A stretch of DNA of 64,000 nt from Proteiniphilum propionicum (GTDB lineage: Bacteria; Bacteroidota; Bacteroidia; Bacteroidales; Dysgonomonadaceae). Under the pieces are notes generated by a model. That model saw only the letters and a program-made list of their open reading frames with translations, was not told the origin of the DNA and did no database searches. Every line of letters starts with the position of its first letter. Positions within the stretch are counted from its first letter, which is position 1. Positions 1 to 9,008 of the stretch are shown one piece after another. The stretch covers positions 1,851,501-1,915,500 of the forward strand of contig NZ_CP073586.1 of NCBI RefSeq assembly GCF_022267555.1, given 5' to 3'. A program made the translations under genes and the position numbers.

Positions 1-1
1 T

Positions 2-292
2 GTCCGTGGTCTGTTGCTAAATCCCGTTCTTTTTTTAGCTTTTGAGAACGAAGATGATGCGGATGTCGCTTTTAACCAACATATCTGTCTTTGTAGAAAC
101 GAAGACATACTTTTACCTATAGAAACTTTTAAAATTGATGTGGAAGATTTCGACAACGAAGACACTTTTTCAGGATTTGAACTAATGTTTGAAAAAAACG
201 ACAAATCATTTCCCGTTGGAATTGACAGAAATACCGGACATCAAATGTTTGGATGGTTGAAAATTATAGGTACACCAGTAAAAGAATTCTAA
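2..292 (+). CDS. C-terminal part of an unidentified cas-operon protein (candidate Cas5 or Cas6)
   Basis: The open frame enters from the left edge, so only the last 96 residues are visible, ending GWLKIIGTPVKEF. I see no glycine-rich Cas6 signature and no RAMP motif that would name it. Its stop codon shares one base with the cas3 start (TAATG), so it is translationally coupled to cas3 and belongs to the cas operon. The type I module to its right has cas3, cas8 and cas7 but no cas5 or cas6, so one of those two is the natural guess from position. That is inference and the upstream sequence would settle it. Confidence 0.45.
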   Translation, partial: VRGLLLNPVLFLAFENEDDADVAFNQHICLCRNEDILLPIETFKIDVEDFDNEDTFSGFELMFEKNDKSFPVGIDRNTGHQMFGWLKIIGTPVKEF

Positions 293-2433
293 TGAATATT
301 TACGCGAAATCGGGACCGGAGTGGACACCACTTGTGGAGCATTTAATACATGTTTGCACTGCCGTAGAAAAAGTTGCTATTCATTTGGGGATGAACATCG
401 AAGTGGCTAGAAACGGGGCCATTTTACACGATATAGGCAAATCTCATCCTGTTTTTCAAAAACGATTACGAAATAAACATCGAGTCTATGTGGATGTTTT
501 TAGACATGAAATCGCCTCTCTATTCTTTCTTTCTGCTTTTCCTCGTGAACAATGGAGTGAACTGATTGAAATGGCCGTGAGCCATCACAAGTCAGTAAAA
601 AATGACGTTAATAAACTCGGGCTCCTTGATTTAGAACAACTCTGCGATTACGAAGATTTTCACTTAGGCAATTGGGACAAATGGAGTGAAGATGCATGGA
701 AAATTCTTTTGGAGTTGGGTGTGTCCTATAAACTTATTACAGTTCGTGAAGCACGAGAAAACCTGCTTTACTGTGTAAAATACTGTGCTAAAAAGAACAA
801 TACAAGAGGTTTTTCCGAATGGAAAGGTTTGTTGATGGCGGGCGATCATTTAGCTTCTGCCTTAATTGACAAAACGGAAGAAAACTCAATGAAACTTTTC
901 ACTAAACCTGATCTATCTTTTTACAATAGAACACACTCGTTATATCCTTTATCTCAAATAAAAGCAGACAGCCTCAGAAAACATACTATTGTTGTAGCTT
1001 GTACAGGTGCAGGAAAAACTGATTATCTTTTAAGAAGATGCAAGGGACGAGTTTTTTACACCTTGCCTTTTCAGGCATCGATCAATGCTATGTTTAAGCG
1101 TGTAGGGAAAGATCTGGAAAAAGACAATCCCAATTTAGACATTCGTGTGCTTCATTCAACATCAAAGATAATTAAGGGGAAAAACACAGATGAAGAGGTT
1201 GTTTTGCAATCCCAGATAGGCGCTTCCGTGAAAATTCTCACACCACATCAGTTGAGTGCACTTGCCTTTGGAATGAAAGGTTACGAGGCATTGATTTTAG
1301 ATTTAAAAGGTTGTGATGTGATTTTAGACGAAGTCCATACATATACGGGAGTTTCACAGGCGATTGTGCTGAAATTAGTGGAGGTGTTGAAACGAATAGG
1401 TTGCAAAATACACATAGGTACAGCCACAATGCCCATAATCCTTTATAAAAAGATTAAAGAACTTCTCGGAGATGATGTATTGGAGATAAAGTTATCGCCT
1501 ACCGAATTAGATAAATTTGACAGACACATTATTCATAAGATAAGTTCTTTTTATGATTCGGAGGCGTTGATAAAGAGAGCAATATCCAAAAAGAAAAAAG
1601 TACTGATAGTACTCAATAAAGTAAAAACGGCACAAGATATTTTTGATTATATAAAAAGTAAAAAAGAGTTTGAAAATATTCCGACAATGCTTCTGCATAG
1701 CCGATTTAAACGTGGAGATAGAAATCAAAAAGAAAAGAACTTAATCGGTTTAGATGAAGATGGAAAATCATTGAATGTTTATAATACTTCATCAGATGGT
1801 TGTATTGTAATTTCAACCCAGATTGTGGAAGTTAGTTTAGATATTAGTTTCGATATAATGATTACAGAATGTGCTCCATTAGACGCCTTAATCCAACGGT
1901 TTGGGCGTGTAAACAGAGTAAGAAACTTACAAACCATTGGAAAGTATATGCCCGTTTATGTGATCTCGCCACCGGACGATGAGAAAAATGCAAGACCTTA
2001 CGATTTGGAAGTTTTGAAAAAATCGTATGCACAGTTAGATGACGGGCAAGTGTTACACGAACGAGATTTGCAAAATAAAATTGACAATATATTTACGCAA
2101 ATTGACTTTATGAGCATTGAGGAACATTCTGTTTTTAAAAGCAATGGAGAAATCAGCATCGACTGCTTGTCACATAACGGCAAAGCTATTTTGTTTGACT
2201 TGCTTGAAATAGACAGCGTTGCGTGTGTTACGGAAAGCGATTTGTATGAATATGAAAACAGCAGTTTTGAACAAAGACTAAACTTGGAAATCCCTACTTA
2301 TTACTACTCAGTATCAAAAAAACGTCAGTCAGATAAAGGGAATCGTCCTTTCATTGTGCCCGATTGTGCATATTGTACAGAAAAGGGCTTATTAGCCGAT
2401 AAAATTAATTCATCAACAGGAGTTATATTATGA
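292..2433 (+). CDS. cas3: CRISPR-associated helicase/nuclease Cas3 (HD + DExH helicase)
   Basis: This 713-residue protein is the type I target-degrading nuclease-helicase, recruited by Cascade to nick and unwind target DNA. An N-terminal HD nuclease domain has His17/His20, the His46-Asp47 pair (LHDIGK) and a later His-His (SHHK). The superfamily-2 helicase follows, with Walker A GAGKT (about 239-243), DEVH (about 346-349), TAT as motif III, and QRFGRVNR (about 535-542). I chose the ATG at 292 because it overlaps the upstream stop, although the frame is open a little further upstream. All key residues seen are intact, so the protein should be active. It overlaps the next gene by ATGA. Confidence 0.95.
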   Translation: MNIYAKSGPEWTPLVEHLIHVCTAVEKVAIHLGMNIEVARNGAILHDIGKSHPVFQKRLRNKHRVYVDVFRHEIASLFFLSAFPREQWSELIEMAVSHHKSVKNDVNKLGLLDLEQLCDYEDFHLGNWDKWSEDAWKILLELGVSYKLITVREARENLLYCVKYCAKKNNTRGFSEWKGLLMAGDHLASALIDKTEENSMKLFTKPDLSFYNRTHSLYPLSQIKADSLRKHTIVVACTGAGKTDYLLRRCKGRVFYTLPFQASINAMFKRVGKDLEKDNPNLDIRVLHSTSKIIKGKNTDEEVVLQSQIGASVKILTPHQLSALAFGMKGYEALILDLKGCDVILDEVHTYTGVSQAIVLKLVEVLKRIGCKIHIGTATMPIILYKKIKELLGDDVLEIKLSPTELDKFDRHIIHKISSFYDSEALIKRAISKKKKVLIVLNKVKTAQDIFDYIKSKKEFENIPTMLLHSRFKRGDRNQKEKNLIGLDEDGKSLNVYNTSSDGCIVISTQIVEVSLDISFDIMITECAPLDALIQRFGRVNRVRNLQTIGKYMPVYVISPPDDEKNARPYDLEVLKKSYAQLDDGQVLHERDLQNKIDNIFTQIDFMSIEEHSVFKSNGEISIDCLSHNGKAILFDLLEIDSVACVTESDLYEYENSSFEQRLNLEIPTYYYSVSKKRQSDKGNRPFIVPDCAYCTEKGLLADKINSSTGVIL

Positions 2434-3749
2434 TTACAACAATTATAGGAAAAACTTTTCTTAAAGCATACAATGAGCAGTTCGGAAAAGATTATTCAGC
2501 AAAAGAGTTTTTTGTGAAAGAATATTTTGAATTGTTCTTTAATCATCCAAAATACATGCAATGGGTTACAAATTCGCCTTTTGTACAAATGAAAAAAGGA
2601 CAAAAACCCGAGCTGTTAAGTTCAGATGAACGATTGGAAAAGCTAATGAACTTACATGAAAAAGTTAGCGGAGAGGTTGCTGACGCCAGCTTTGCCATTG
2701 GCTACCCAGCATCGGAAAGTGGAGATTTTGCAAGTACGTCCGGATTGGTTTCAGATATTGTAACTATTGCGGATGAAGAAGACATTTACTTTTCGTGGAT
2801 TGGTTCTGGATTGGGAATTGGCGTAGCAGGCGGATATAATCTATTGATTGATGACGCTACTATTCTTATGGAAATTTACGAGGGTTGGAGGCATTATCGT
2901 AAATATCTGAATGACCCAACTTTGGACAAACTGCGCGGTAATCAAATCAATACATGGAACGGGCAATGGCTGACCTTTAAATTAGGAAATGATTTTGTAA
3001 AAGATTTTGATTTCACACGTTTACATACCCAACAGATATTTTCAATAACCGATAAGGTAATGGAGATTAATACTGTTAATTGGTCTAACCTGTTTTTCAG
3101 CTTATCCAATCTTTATCCAAACGGTAATGTAATTGCTTATGTTTACAGTTTTGGGCAGACAAATAAAACAGTAGGATTCATTCCTCTATACCTTAGATCC
3201 GGGTCAAGACTGAAAGATATCTGGCGACAGTTGTATGGAAACCCTGAACGGTTTAACAGTAAAGAATTTCAATCACTTTTTGGGATGCACATAAAGCGAG
3301 CTTGTGAAATAGGAAGCATCGGACTTCACGCTTTACGTCCCGAAGGATTAAAAAAATATATGGATGAAGCAAAAAATATTTCATTCAAAAAAGAAGAAGA
3401 TACAATAATTTATAAATCCTATAAAACTTGGTTAATAGCTATGATGTCAAGAAACAAAGAAGAAATTACGGATTTTACCGAAAATTTAGCAGAACTAATT
3501 CTACGGTTTAGAAAAGGAGCTTCCGGTAACGACCGGAAAAACCTCATAGAGCAAAGGCTCTTTGGAGGTAAAACAACTAAAAAGGTGTTTTTAGACGCAC
3601 TTACAGAAATGGTTGCAGGAGTGGAAGGAGAAGATTTGGAGAGATTAAAAGAGTTAAGAAACGACATTCATTTGATGACGAATGAGGAATTCGGATACTT
3701 CAACACACTTTTGAAATTCGATTACGCTTATTTAGAGAAAAACAGTTAA
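2430..3749 (+). CDS. Cas8-like large subunit of the type I effector
   Basis: A 439-residue protein with no enzymatic motif that I can recognise. Its position between cas3 and cas7, its size, and a helix-rich C-terminal third that could play the small-subunit (Cas11-like) role all fit a Cas8 of a type I-B-like system. Cas8 proteins recognise the PAM and are highly divergent, so sequence alone does not give a secure subtype. The start overlaps the cas3 stop (ATGA), implying coupled translation. I call it Cas8 mainly from context. A profile search against Cas8a/b/c families would decide. Confidence 0.65.
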   Translation: MITTIIGKTFLKAYNEQFGKDYSAKEFFVKEYFELFFNHPKYMQWVTNSPFVQMKKGQKPELLSSDERLEKLMNLHEKVSGEVADASFAIGYPASESGDFASTSGLVSDIVTIADEEDIYFSWIGSGLGIGVAGGYNLLIDDATILMEIYEGWRHYRKYLNDPTLDKLRGNQINTWNGQWLTFKLGNDFVKDFDFTRLHTQQIFSITDKVMEINTVNWSNLFFSLSNLYPNGNVIAYVYSFGQTNKTVGFIPLYLRSGSRLKDIWRQLYGNPERFNSKEFQSLFGMHIKRACEIGSIGLHALRPEGLKKYMDEAKNISFKKEEDTIIYKSYKTWLIAMMSRNKEEITDFTENLAELILRFRKGASGNDRKNLIEQRLFGGKTTKKVFLDALTEMVAGVEGEDLERLKELRNDIHLMTNEEFGYFNTLLKFDYAYLEKNS

Positions 3750-3773
3750 ATCATTAATTAAATACATAAAAAC

Positions 3774-4826
3774 ATGAGTACGATTTACGTAAGAACATTG
3801 AAAAGGGCAGAGCATACGGTTTTTTGCGTTGCAGACGGACAAAAAACATACTATGATGTTCAATTTGACCGCTACATTCCGTTTTCAAGCGGACAACAGG
3901 TTAAAAGATCTATTGTTGACGCCATCAGCAATGCATTGAATGAAGTTCCCAGTCCAACCACTTTTTTATTTGACGTTACTAAACAAAAAGAATTGAAAGA
4001 AGGCGAAGTTTACGGGACTTGCGATCCATCTTATGCCGATCAATTATTTGGGGGTTGGATGAAAGCCGCAAAAGGTGGAAAAGACCGTACATTAAAAAGA
4101 CGAAGTCCGCTGTCCATTTCGGCAATGCGGGCGCTACATCCATTATTGGCTGGTGTGAGCAGAGAAAACATCTCTTTCGACAGAAGTGACCGTCCTAATA
4201 ATGAAGTAATAGTAAGAAATGCCGATGGAGAAATAATGACTGAGGAGGAAATATCTGCATTTTTAGAAGAAAAAGACAGAAGCCTTAGTCGCAAGTGGAT
4301 ACCTAACAATAGCAGAGCAACCGGTTTATTTGTTTTCGATATTGCTATCGATTTGCGAAGATTATTTTGTGTTTCCACCAGCCAATTAGAGCCTGAAATA
4401 ACAGAAGAAACCATTGTTAAATTAAGAGAAAATGGTTGGATTGACACAAAAAATGCTTTTGGCGAATGCCTGTTGGCACCATTAGCATTAAGAGAAAAAT
4501 GGGCAAAAGCATTGGCATATGCCATTGTTAATTGGAAGATAACATCCAACCAATCCCGCACATTCAGCTTGATGGATACTTTGGCAATAGCTATTAGCGA
4601 TAATGCCAATTTAATAGGAGGTTCAATTCGTGCAAAGCTCTCAGAAGAAAATTCAGAAAAAGCTCAGCCTATCATTGAAGAAGATATGAAGAATGTTGAT
4701 ACGTTTATTTCACTTCAAGCCGGAGGCTTCATTCAAACCAAGGGAGAAAAAATCGATGCACTCGAAAAAGCCGAACAAAAACTAATTGATTTAATGATGG
4801 CTTTTGATTACGGAAATCAGCTATAA
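3774..4826 (+). CDS. cas7: Cas7-family backbone subunit of the type I effector
   Basis: This 350-residue protein has the layout of Cas7 (Cst2/DevR-like RAMP): an early PFSSGQQVKRSI segment, matching the family's SGQxxKR-like motif, and a central RATGLFVFDIAIDL strand. It would form the multi-copy backbone that binds the crRNA spacer in Cascade. It begins 24 nt after the cas8 stop with an A-rich leader. A small hairpin follows the stop (4830-4851). There is no sign of truncation. The I-B assignment is inferred from the companion genes. Confidence 0.85.
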   Translation: MSTIYVRTLKRAEHTVFCVADGQKTYYDVQFDRYIPFSSGQQVKRSIVDAISNALNEVPSPTTFLFDVTKQKELKEGEVYGTCDPSYADQLFGGWMKAAKGGKDRTLKRRSPLSISAMRALHPLLAGVSRENISFDRSDRPNNEVIVRNADGEIMTEEEISAFLEEKDRSLSRKWIPNNSRATGLFVFDIAIDLRRLFCVSTSQLEPEITEETIVKLRENGWIDTKNAFGECLLAPLALREKWAKALAYAIVNWKITSNQSRTFSLMDTLAIAISDNANLIGGSIRAKLSEENSEKAQPIIEEDMKNVDTFISLQAGGFIQTKGEKIDALEKAEQKLIDLMMAFDYGNQL

Positions 4827-4829
4827 ATA

Positions 4830-4851
4830 AAAGCGGTGTAACAGCCGCTTT
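4830..4851 (+). promoter_or_regulatory. Stem-loop between cas7 and cas4
   Basis: A 7-bp perfect stem (AAAGCGG / CCGCTTT) with an 8-nt loop begins right after the cas7 stop and ends 12 nt before the cas4 start. The following bases TATCTTTA are only weakly T-rich, so this is a poor terminator. It could instead be an RNA-stability or processing element separating the type I effector transcript from cas4 and the csm genes. The function is inferred. Confidence 0.45.
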
Positions 4852-4863
4852 ATCTTTACGACA

Positions 4864-5391
4864 ATGAACCTCACTGCTACCCACATCAATTACCAGCAAA
4901 TCTGCAAGCGAAAGCTTTGGCTTTTTGCCAACGGCATCAATATGGAACACACATCCGATATGGTGTACGATGGGAAACTGCTGCACGAAACATCGTATCC
5001 CCAACGTGCAGAACGATATGAAGAGATGCTTATCTCCGCCGAATATGAAGGCGTTTCGCTATTCGGACAAATCGATTATTTCGATGCACGTAACAATACC
5101 GTTCACGAAACCAAACGAAGCGATAAAGTAGAAGAGGCGCACTCGCGTCAGCTCAAATTCTACCTCTGGTTGCTGGAACTTAACGGTGTAGAGGAAGCCA
5201 CCGGATTATTGGAATACCCTAAATTACGTAAAACCGATGAAGTATTTCTTGACGATAAAGATCGCGAACAACTCAAAAAGTCGGTATCGGAAATTAAAAC
5301 ATTGATTGAAAGTGATACCTGTCCGCCCGCTATCAATGCAAAAATCTGTAAAAGTTGCAGCTATTTTGATTTTTGTTATTCGGGAGAGTGA
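4864..5391 (+). CDS. cas4: CRISPR adaptation exonuclease Cas4
   Basis: A 175-residue RecB-like nuclease that trims prespacers and helps select the PAM during spacer acquisition. The iron-sulfur cysteines are present: Cys14 near the N-terminus and Cys162, Cys165 and Cys171 at the C-terminus (KICKSCSYFDFC). The nuclease core shows FGQIDYF and ETKRSDK, matching the D...ExK active site. It lies between the type I effector genes and the csm genes, so it marks the junction of the two modules. Together with cas1 and cas2 it makes a complete adaptation set. Confidence 0.93.
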   Translation: MNLTATHINYQQICKRKLWLFANGINMEHTSDMVYDGKLLHETSYPQRAERYEEMLISAEYEGVSLFGQIDYFDARNNTVHETKRSDKVEEAHSRQLKFYLWLLELNGVEEATGLLEYPKLRKTDEVFLDDKDREQLKKSVSEIKTLIESDTCPPAINAKICKSCSYFDFCYSGE

Positions 5392-5433
5392 AAAATGTAA
5401 TATTGGAAATTATTTCCACAAAATAAACAAAAA

Positions 5434-6864
5434 ATGAATCGATATTTAGTAAAAGCCGATATTTCCGGCATACAGAACTACATCTTTGACACAACGTCGA
5501 AAAAAGCAAGCCAGAATCTAAAAGCCCGTTCGTTTTACATTTATGTCCTTACTCATATCATTGAAGAGTATCTAAAACGAGAGTTTCAAGTAGAAGAAGT
5601 AATTTACAATGGCGGAGGAAATCTGTTAATATGTCTGAAAGCTGAAGAAAGTGTAATTTCTATTAAAACAAAAGAATTACAACACAACTTTCTTACAAAG
5701 GATGTTTATATTCATTTTTCTTGGGTATTGTATGATGATGATAATTTCAAAGAAAAAAACCGAGCAGTAAACCAACTTTTGGCAAAAAATAAATTGTCAA
5801 AAAACATCTACCCTACTACATTTCAAGTAACAGCTGACAATATAGGTAGTGAAAATATCGTCAAACAGTTGATAAATGCAGATGGTTTTAGCATTATTCC
5901 CGGTGAAACCCCTAAAGGTATCTCTTTGGTCGGTTTTTCAGTGTCGTTTTCAAATGCCGAAAAAAGTTTCAAAAACAATATGATCAACAAATTGCCTATG
6001 AAAGACAACCATACTGTCATCGACTTTGATTCCATTGCAGATAGCGCTGTAATGAGAAATGCCGACAGCAAACTGGCAGCCCTAAAGCTGGATGTTGATA
6101 ATTTGGGAGCTGTTTTTAAGAATAAAGAGAAAACTGACTACAAAAAACTTTCCACCGGAATTGACGTTTTTTTCAGTCGAACACTCTATGAAAAAGCTTT
6201 AAAGAAATATATCGATAGTGGAGACATTTATCCCGTTTTTGCAGGTGGCGACGATTGCTTTTTGATTGGTGCTTGGGATGTGATTTTTGATATTGCAGGA
6301 AAAATACAACAATTATTTGCCAGAGCACAAGCGGAAATAAGAAGTACGCTTACCGAAAAAGAGGAAAACGACATTACAATTTCGGCGGGGATAGTAGTTG
6401 TAAATGCCAAATTTCCGATGATACGTTTGGCGGAAGAGGCTGAGAATGCATTGGATTTATCCAAAACAAACGGTAAAAACAGGATTACTGTTTTTGGTGA
6501 ACCCCTTACCTGGCAAGAATTTGAATCGGCAAAAGATATTGCATACCAACTGTCCGAACTCGTAGTTAAGGGCGAGAGCCGAGCGCTTATTCAAAGAGTA
6601 AAGTCGTCGGACTTGGGTTACAAAAGTTTGCAAAACACCGCCGTGAACAGAGGAAAAATAGAGATTCCGAAAGTGCACCGCTTGAAATATTATTTGCGAA
6701 ATGTAAAAAATAAAGAAAATCTACCCGTTATAGAGGGAATTTTTAACGATTATACAAACAGTCTGTTGCAAGACTTTATGCACTCAAGTACCACAAACAA
6801 CGCACTAAAATATCCCATTGCGGCGCGATGGGCTGAATTATTAACCAAAAATTTAAAATCTTAG
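5434..6864 (+). CDS. cas10: Cas10/Csm1, HD-less type III large subunit
   Basis: The large subunit of the Csm complex, here only 476 residues, whereas Csm1 is usually about 750-850. It starts directly at the first palm domain (KADISGIQNYIFDT) with no N-terminal HD nuclease domain. The second palm domain keeps the cyclase motif GGDD at residues 271-274 (FAGGDDCFLIG). It should therefore make cyclic oligoadenylates from ATP on target RNA binding but lack the single-stranded DNase activity. This agrees with the CARF-HEPN effector downstream. The start follows an A-rich spacer after cas4 and no alternative upstream start would restore an HD domain. Confidence 0.94.
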   Translation: MNRYLVKADISGIQNYIFDTTSKKASQNLKARSFYIYVLTHIIEEYLKREFQVEEVIYNGGGNLLICLKAEESVISIKTKELQHNFLTKDVYIHFSWVLYDDDNFKEKNRAVNQLLAKNKLSKNIYPTTFQVTADNIGSENIVKQLINADGFSIIPGETPKGISLVGFSVSFSNAEKSFKNNMINKLPMKDNHTVIDFDSIADSAVMRNADSKLAALKLDVDNLGAVFKNKEKTDYKKLSTGIDVFFSRTLYEKALKKYIDSGDIYPVFAGGDDCFLIGAWDVIFDIAGKIQQLFARAQAEIRSTLTEKEENDITISAGIVVVNAKFPMIRLAEEAENALDLSKTNGKNRITVFGEPLTWQEFESAKDIAYQLSELVVKGESRALIQRVKSSDLGYKSLQNTAVNRGKIEIPKVHRLKYYLRNVKNKENLPVIEGIFNDYTNSLLQDFMHSSTTNNALKYPIAARWAELLTKNLKS

Positions 6865-6869
6865 TATAT

Positions 6870-7355
6870 ATGGCAGAAAAATTAAAAAAACAATTTCAAT
6901 CCAAGTCCAATGCAGGAAAAAGTCGTGAAGTAAAAACTCTTCACGATTTCGCGCAAGAGGTCAAAAGTCAATATTTTGAAGAAGCTCTTTTCGAGCAATT
7001 GTTGCAGTTAAACACATCTGATATCGGATTGCAAAAAAAACTTCCTGTTGATACGGTAATCACCGCAGTAGAAAAGTTTGTAAAGGCGTATTCCGATGCA
7101 ATTTCGCCCACACAATTACGGAATATTTATTCTAAAATAAAGGGTGTGACGTCATCGTTAGAGCTGAAACTATTACGGCCAAACTTGGCGTATGTGGCTG
7201 CAAGGCAGCAAAATGACAGAGAGGATAAAGCAAAGAAAATGATTGCTTTCATAGACCTTCTTATACAGAAAACAGATGATGATAGTTTGGATTCTTTCAA
7301 AAAACTAATGGAAATCATCATTGCTTATCACAAGTTTTACAACACAAAAAAATAA
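6870..7355 (+). CDS. csm2: Csm2 small subunit of the type III-A effector
   Basis: A 161-residue, mostly helical protein. The C-terminal two thirds carry the Csm2 pattern: SPTQLRNIYSKIK, then LRPNLAYVAARQ, then a final MEIIIAYHKFY. Csm2 lines the Csm filament opposite Csm3 and contacts target RNA. The first 25 residues are basic and low-complexity, probably disordered. It lies 5 nt after cas10 and 7 nt before the Csm3 start, inside the operon. Confidence 0.9.
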   Translation: MAEKLKKQFQSKSNAGKSREVKTLHDFAQEVKSQYFEEALFEQLLQLNTSDIGLQKKLPVDTVITAVEKFVKAYSDAISPTQLRNIYSKIKGVTSSLELKLLRPNLAYVAARQQNDREDKAKKMIAFIDLLIQKTDDDSLDSFKKLMEIIIAYHKFYNTKK

Positions 7356-7362
7356 TCAACAA

Positions 7363-8001
7363 ATGAAACTCATTGAAAAAGACATAATTAGTGGCACCAT
7401 ATTATTGAAAACCGGACTTCACATTGGCGGCTCTAAAAGCAGTTTAGATATTGGCGGATTAGATAGTCCGGTGATAAAAACGCCGCTGGGTGTGCCCTAC
7501 ATTCCTGGAAGCTCGCTTAAAGGGAAAATTCGCACTTTGCTCGGTTTGTCACACGGTGCTATTAAACTTGAAGAAGACAAACAGATTACTAAAAAAATGT
7601 TTGGTTCGGCTGAAAAAGTATGGACTGAACCCACACGGCTTATTTTTCGCGACGCAGTGTTGGATGTGGACAAATTTATGGAAGATTTTACCAATAATAA
7701 TGCTTCGCTCGAAACCGATTTTTCAGAAGAGAAATACGAAAATACTATCGATAGAAAATCCGGGAAAACTCAAGGTGGTGGTTTGCGCAATATTGAGCGC
7801 GTACCTGCCGGAGCCGTATTCTCTTTTGAAATCGTAATTAACATTTTCGATAAAGACGATAAGAATGCGATGCTTCAAGAATTGGAAAAAGGACTCAATC
7901 TCTTACAAGATGATTATCTAGGAGGCAGCGGAACACGCGGATACGGCAAAGTAGAAATAACGTGCAATATTAAAAATCCCACAACAAAAACATATAACTA
8001 A
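7363..8001 (+). CDS. csm3: Csm3 backbone RNase of the type III-A effector
   Basis: This RAMP protein forms the Csm backbone and cuts target RNA at 6-nt intervals. The conserved Asp34 (GGLDSPVIK) aligns with the catalytic aspartate of Streptococcus thermophilus Csm3 (Asp33), so target-RNA cleavage should be intact. The PYIPGSSLKGKIRTLL segment and the C-terminal LGGSGTRGYGKV are typical RAMP glycine-rich regions. I set the start at ATG 7363 (212 residues). The longer open frame begins with residues overlapping csm2 that do not resemble Csm3. Its stop overlaps the csm4 start (TAATG). Confidence 0.95.
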   Translation: MKLIEKDIISGTILLKTGLHIGGSKSSLDIGGLDSPVIKTPLGVPYIPGSSLKGKIRTLLGLSHGAIKLEEDKQITKKMFGSAEKVWTEPTRLIFRDAVLDVDKFMEDFTNNNASLETDFSEEKYENTIDRKSGKTQGGGLRNIERVPAGAVFSFEIVINIFDKDDKNAMLQELEKGLNLLQDDYLGGSGTRGYGKVEITCNIKNPTTKTYN

Positions 8002-8996
8002 TGCGCAAAGCTATTATCTTAAAATGCAGGCAGGGTAGCCGCTTTCATTTTGGCGAATTTGCAAGGGACCAATCCATAGCACTGTTTCATACCGCGGACT
8101 ACATACATTCCGATGTGATGTTTGCAGCTTTCATCAGTGCATTGGCGCAGCTGCGTCCGGAAAAAACAGATACTTTCAGAACACATTTTCAAGAAGGAAA
8201 TATCCGGTTTTCTTCAGGCTTCTACGCCATAGAACACAAGGAACAGATGATATTGTTATTGCCAAAACCTGCTATATTAAATATTTACCCGACCGACAAT
8301 CCGAAGAAATTCAAGAAAATACAGTTTATATCCAAGGGCGTATGGGAAAAAGGCATTGCACCGGATAAATGGTTTTCAAACGACAGCCCATGCATAAGCC
8401 CCAATGAAAAGAGTATTTTCTTGAAAGAGGAAGTTGGTAACAATGCAATATTTGTACTCAGCCAAAAGCAAGATATACAAAAGGTTAAGGTGCGAGATGC
8501 AGAAGATAAAGATAGTCTCTACACACAAACCGATTTGGTTATGCAAGGCAATGAAGATTATGCCGTACATTGGTATTTTTTGGCAGAAACCAAATTGATA
8601 GACGAAGACAAAAAGCTATTTAGTCAGGCTATTGAATTATTAGTGGCGAACGGTATTGGTGGCGAACGCTCAACCGGTTGCGGAAATATTAAAAGCATTG
8701 AATATCGCGATTTTGAATTTCAAACAAATCAGCCGTCGAATTATCAAGTGGCATTATCCTTAGTTTTTCCTCAAGAAAAAGATATGGATTTCTGTAAATA
8801 CTATCAAACCAAATTTCGGGGAGGAATGTGTTTTAGCTCAGAAAAAAGGCTGCCCGTAGCAACAGCTCTTCTTGAAGGAGCCGTGATGAACGAAAAACTT
8901 AAACCAGATGTACTTGATTTTTCGCAAAACGAAAAAAAATACTGGAAATACAGCGGCGATATTTTTCTGCCACTACCACAATTGTTTAATCCTTAA
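8001..8996 (+). CDS. csm4: Csm4 crRNA 5'-handle-binding subunit
   Basis: A 331-residue Cas5-like RAMP protein of the Csm complex, which caps the crRNA 5' tag and binds Cas10. It shows the N-terminal CRQGSRFHFGE strand and the conserved GIGGERSTGCGNIK turn in the C-terminal half. It is translationally coupled to csm3 by a one-base overlap and lies 12 nt before csm5. The size is normal for the family. Confidence 0.9.
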   Translation: MRKAIILKCRQGSRFHFGEFARDQSIALFHTADYIHSDVMFAAFISALAQLRPEKTDTFRTHFQEGNIRFSSGFYAIEHKEQMILLLPKPAILNIYPTDNPKKFKKIQFISKGVWEKGIAPDKWFSNDSPCISPNEKSIFLKEEVGNNAIFVLSQKQDIQKVKVRDAEDKDSLYTQTDLVMQGNEDYAVHWYFLAETKLIDEDKKLFSQAIELLVANGIGGERSTGCGNIKSIEYRDFEFQTNQPSNYQVALSLVFPQEKDMDFCKYYQTKFRGGMCFSSEKRLPVATALLEGAVMNEKLKPDVLDFSQNEKKYWKYSGDIFLPLPQLFNP

Positions 8997-9008
8997 TTCC
9001 TATTTTTT

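Noticed and set aside
4040-4609. A 189-codon minus-strand open frame opposite cas7
   Set aside because: It lies wholly antisense to a well-supported cas gene and has no family character.
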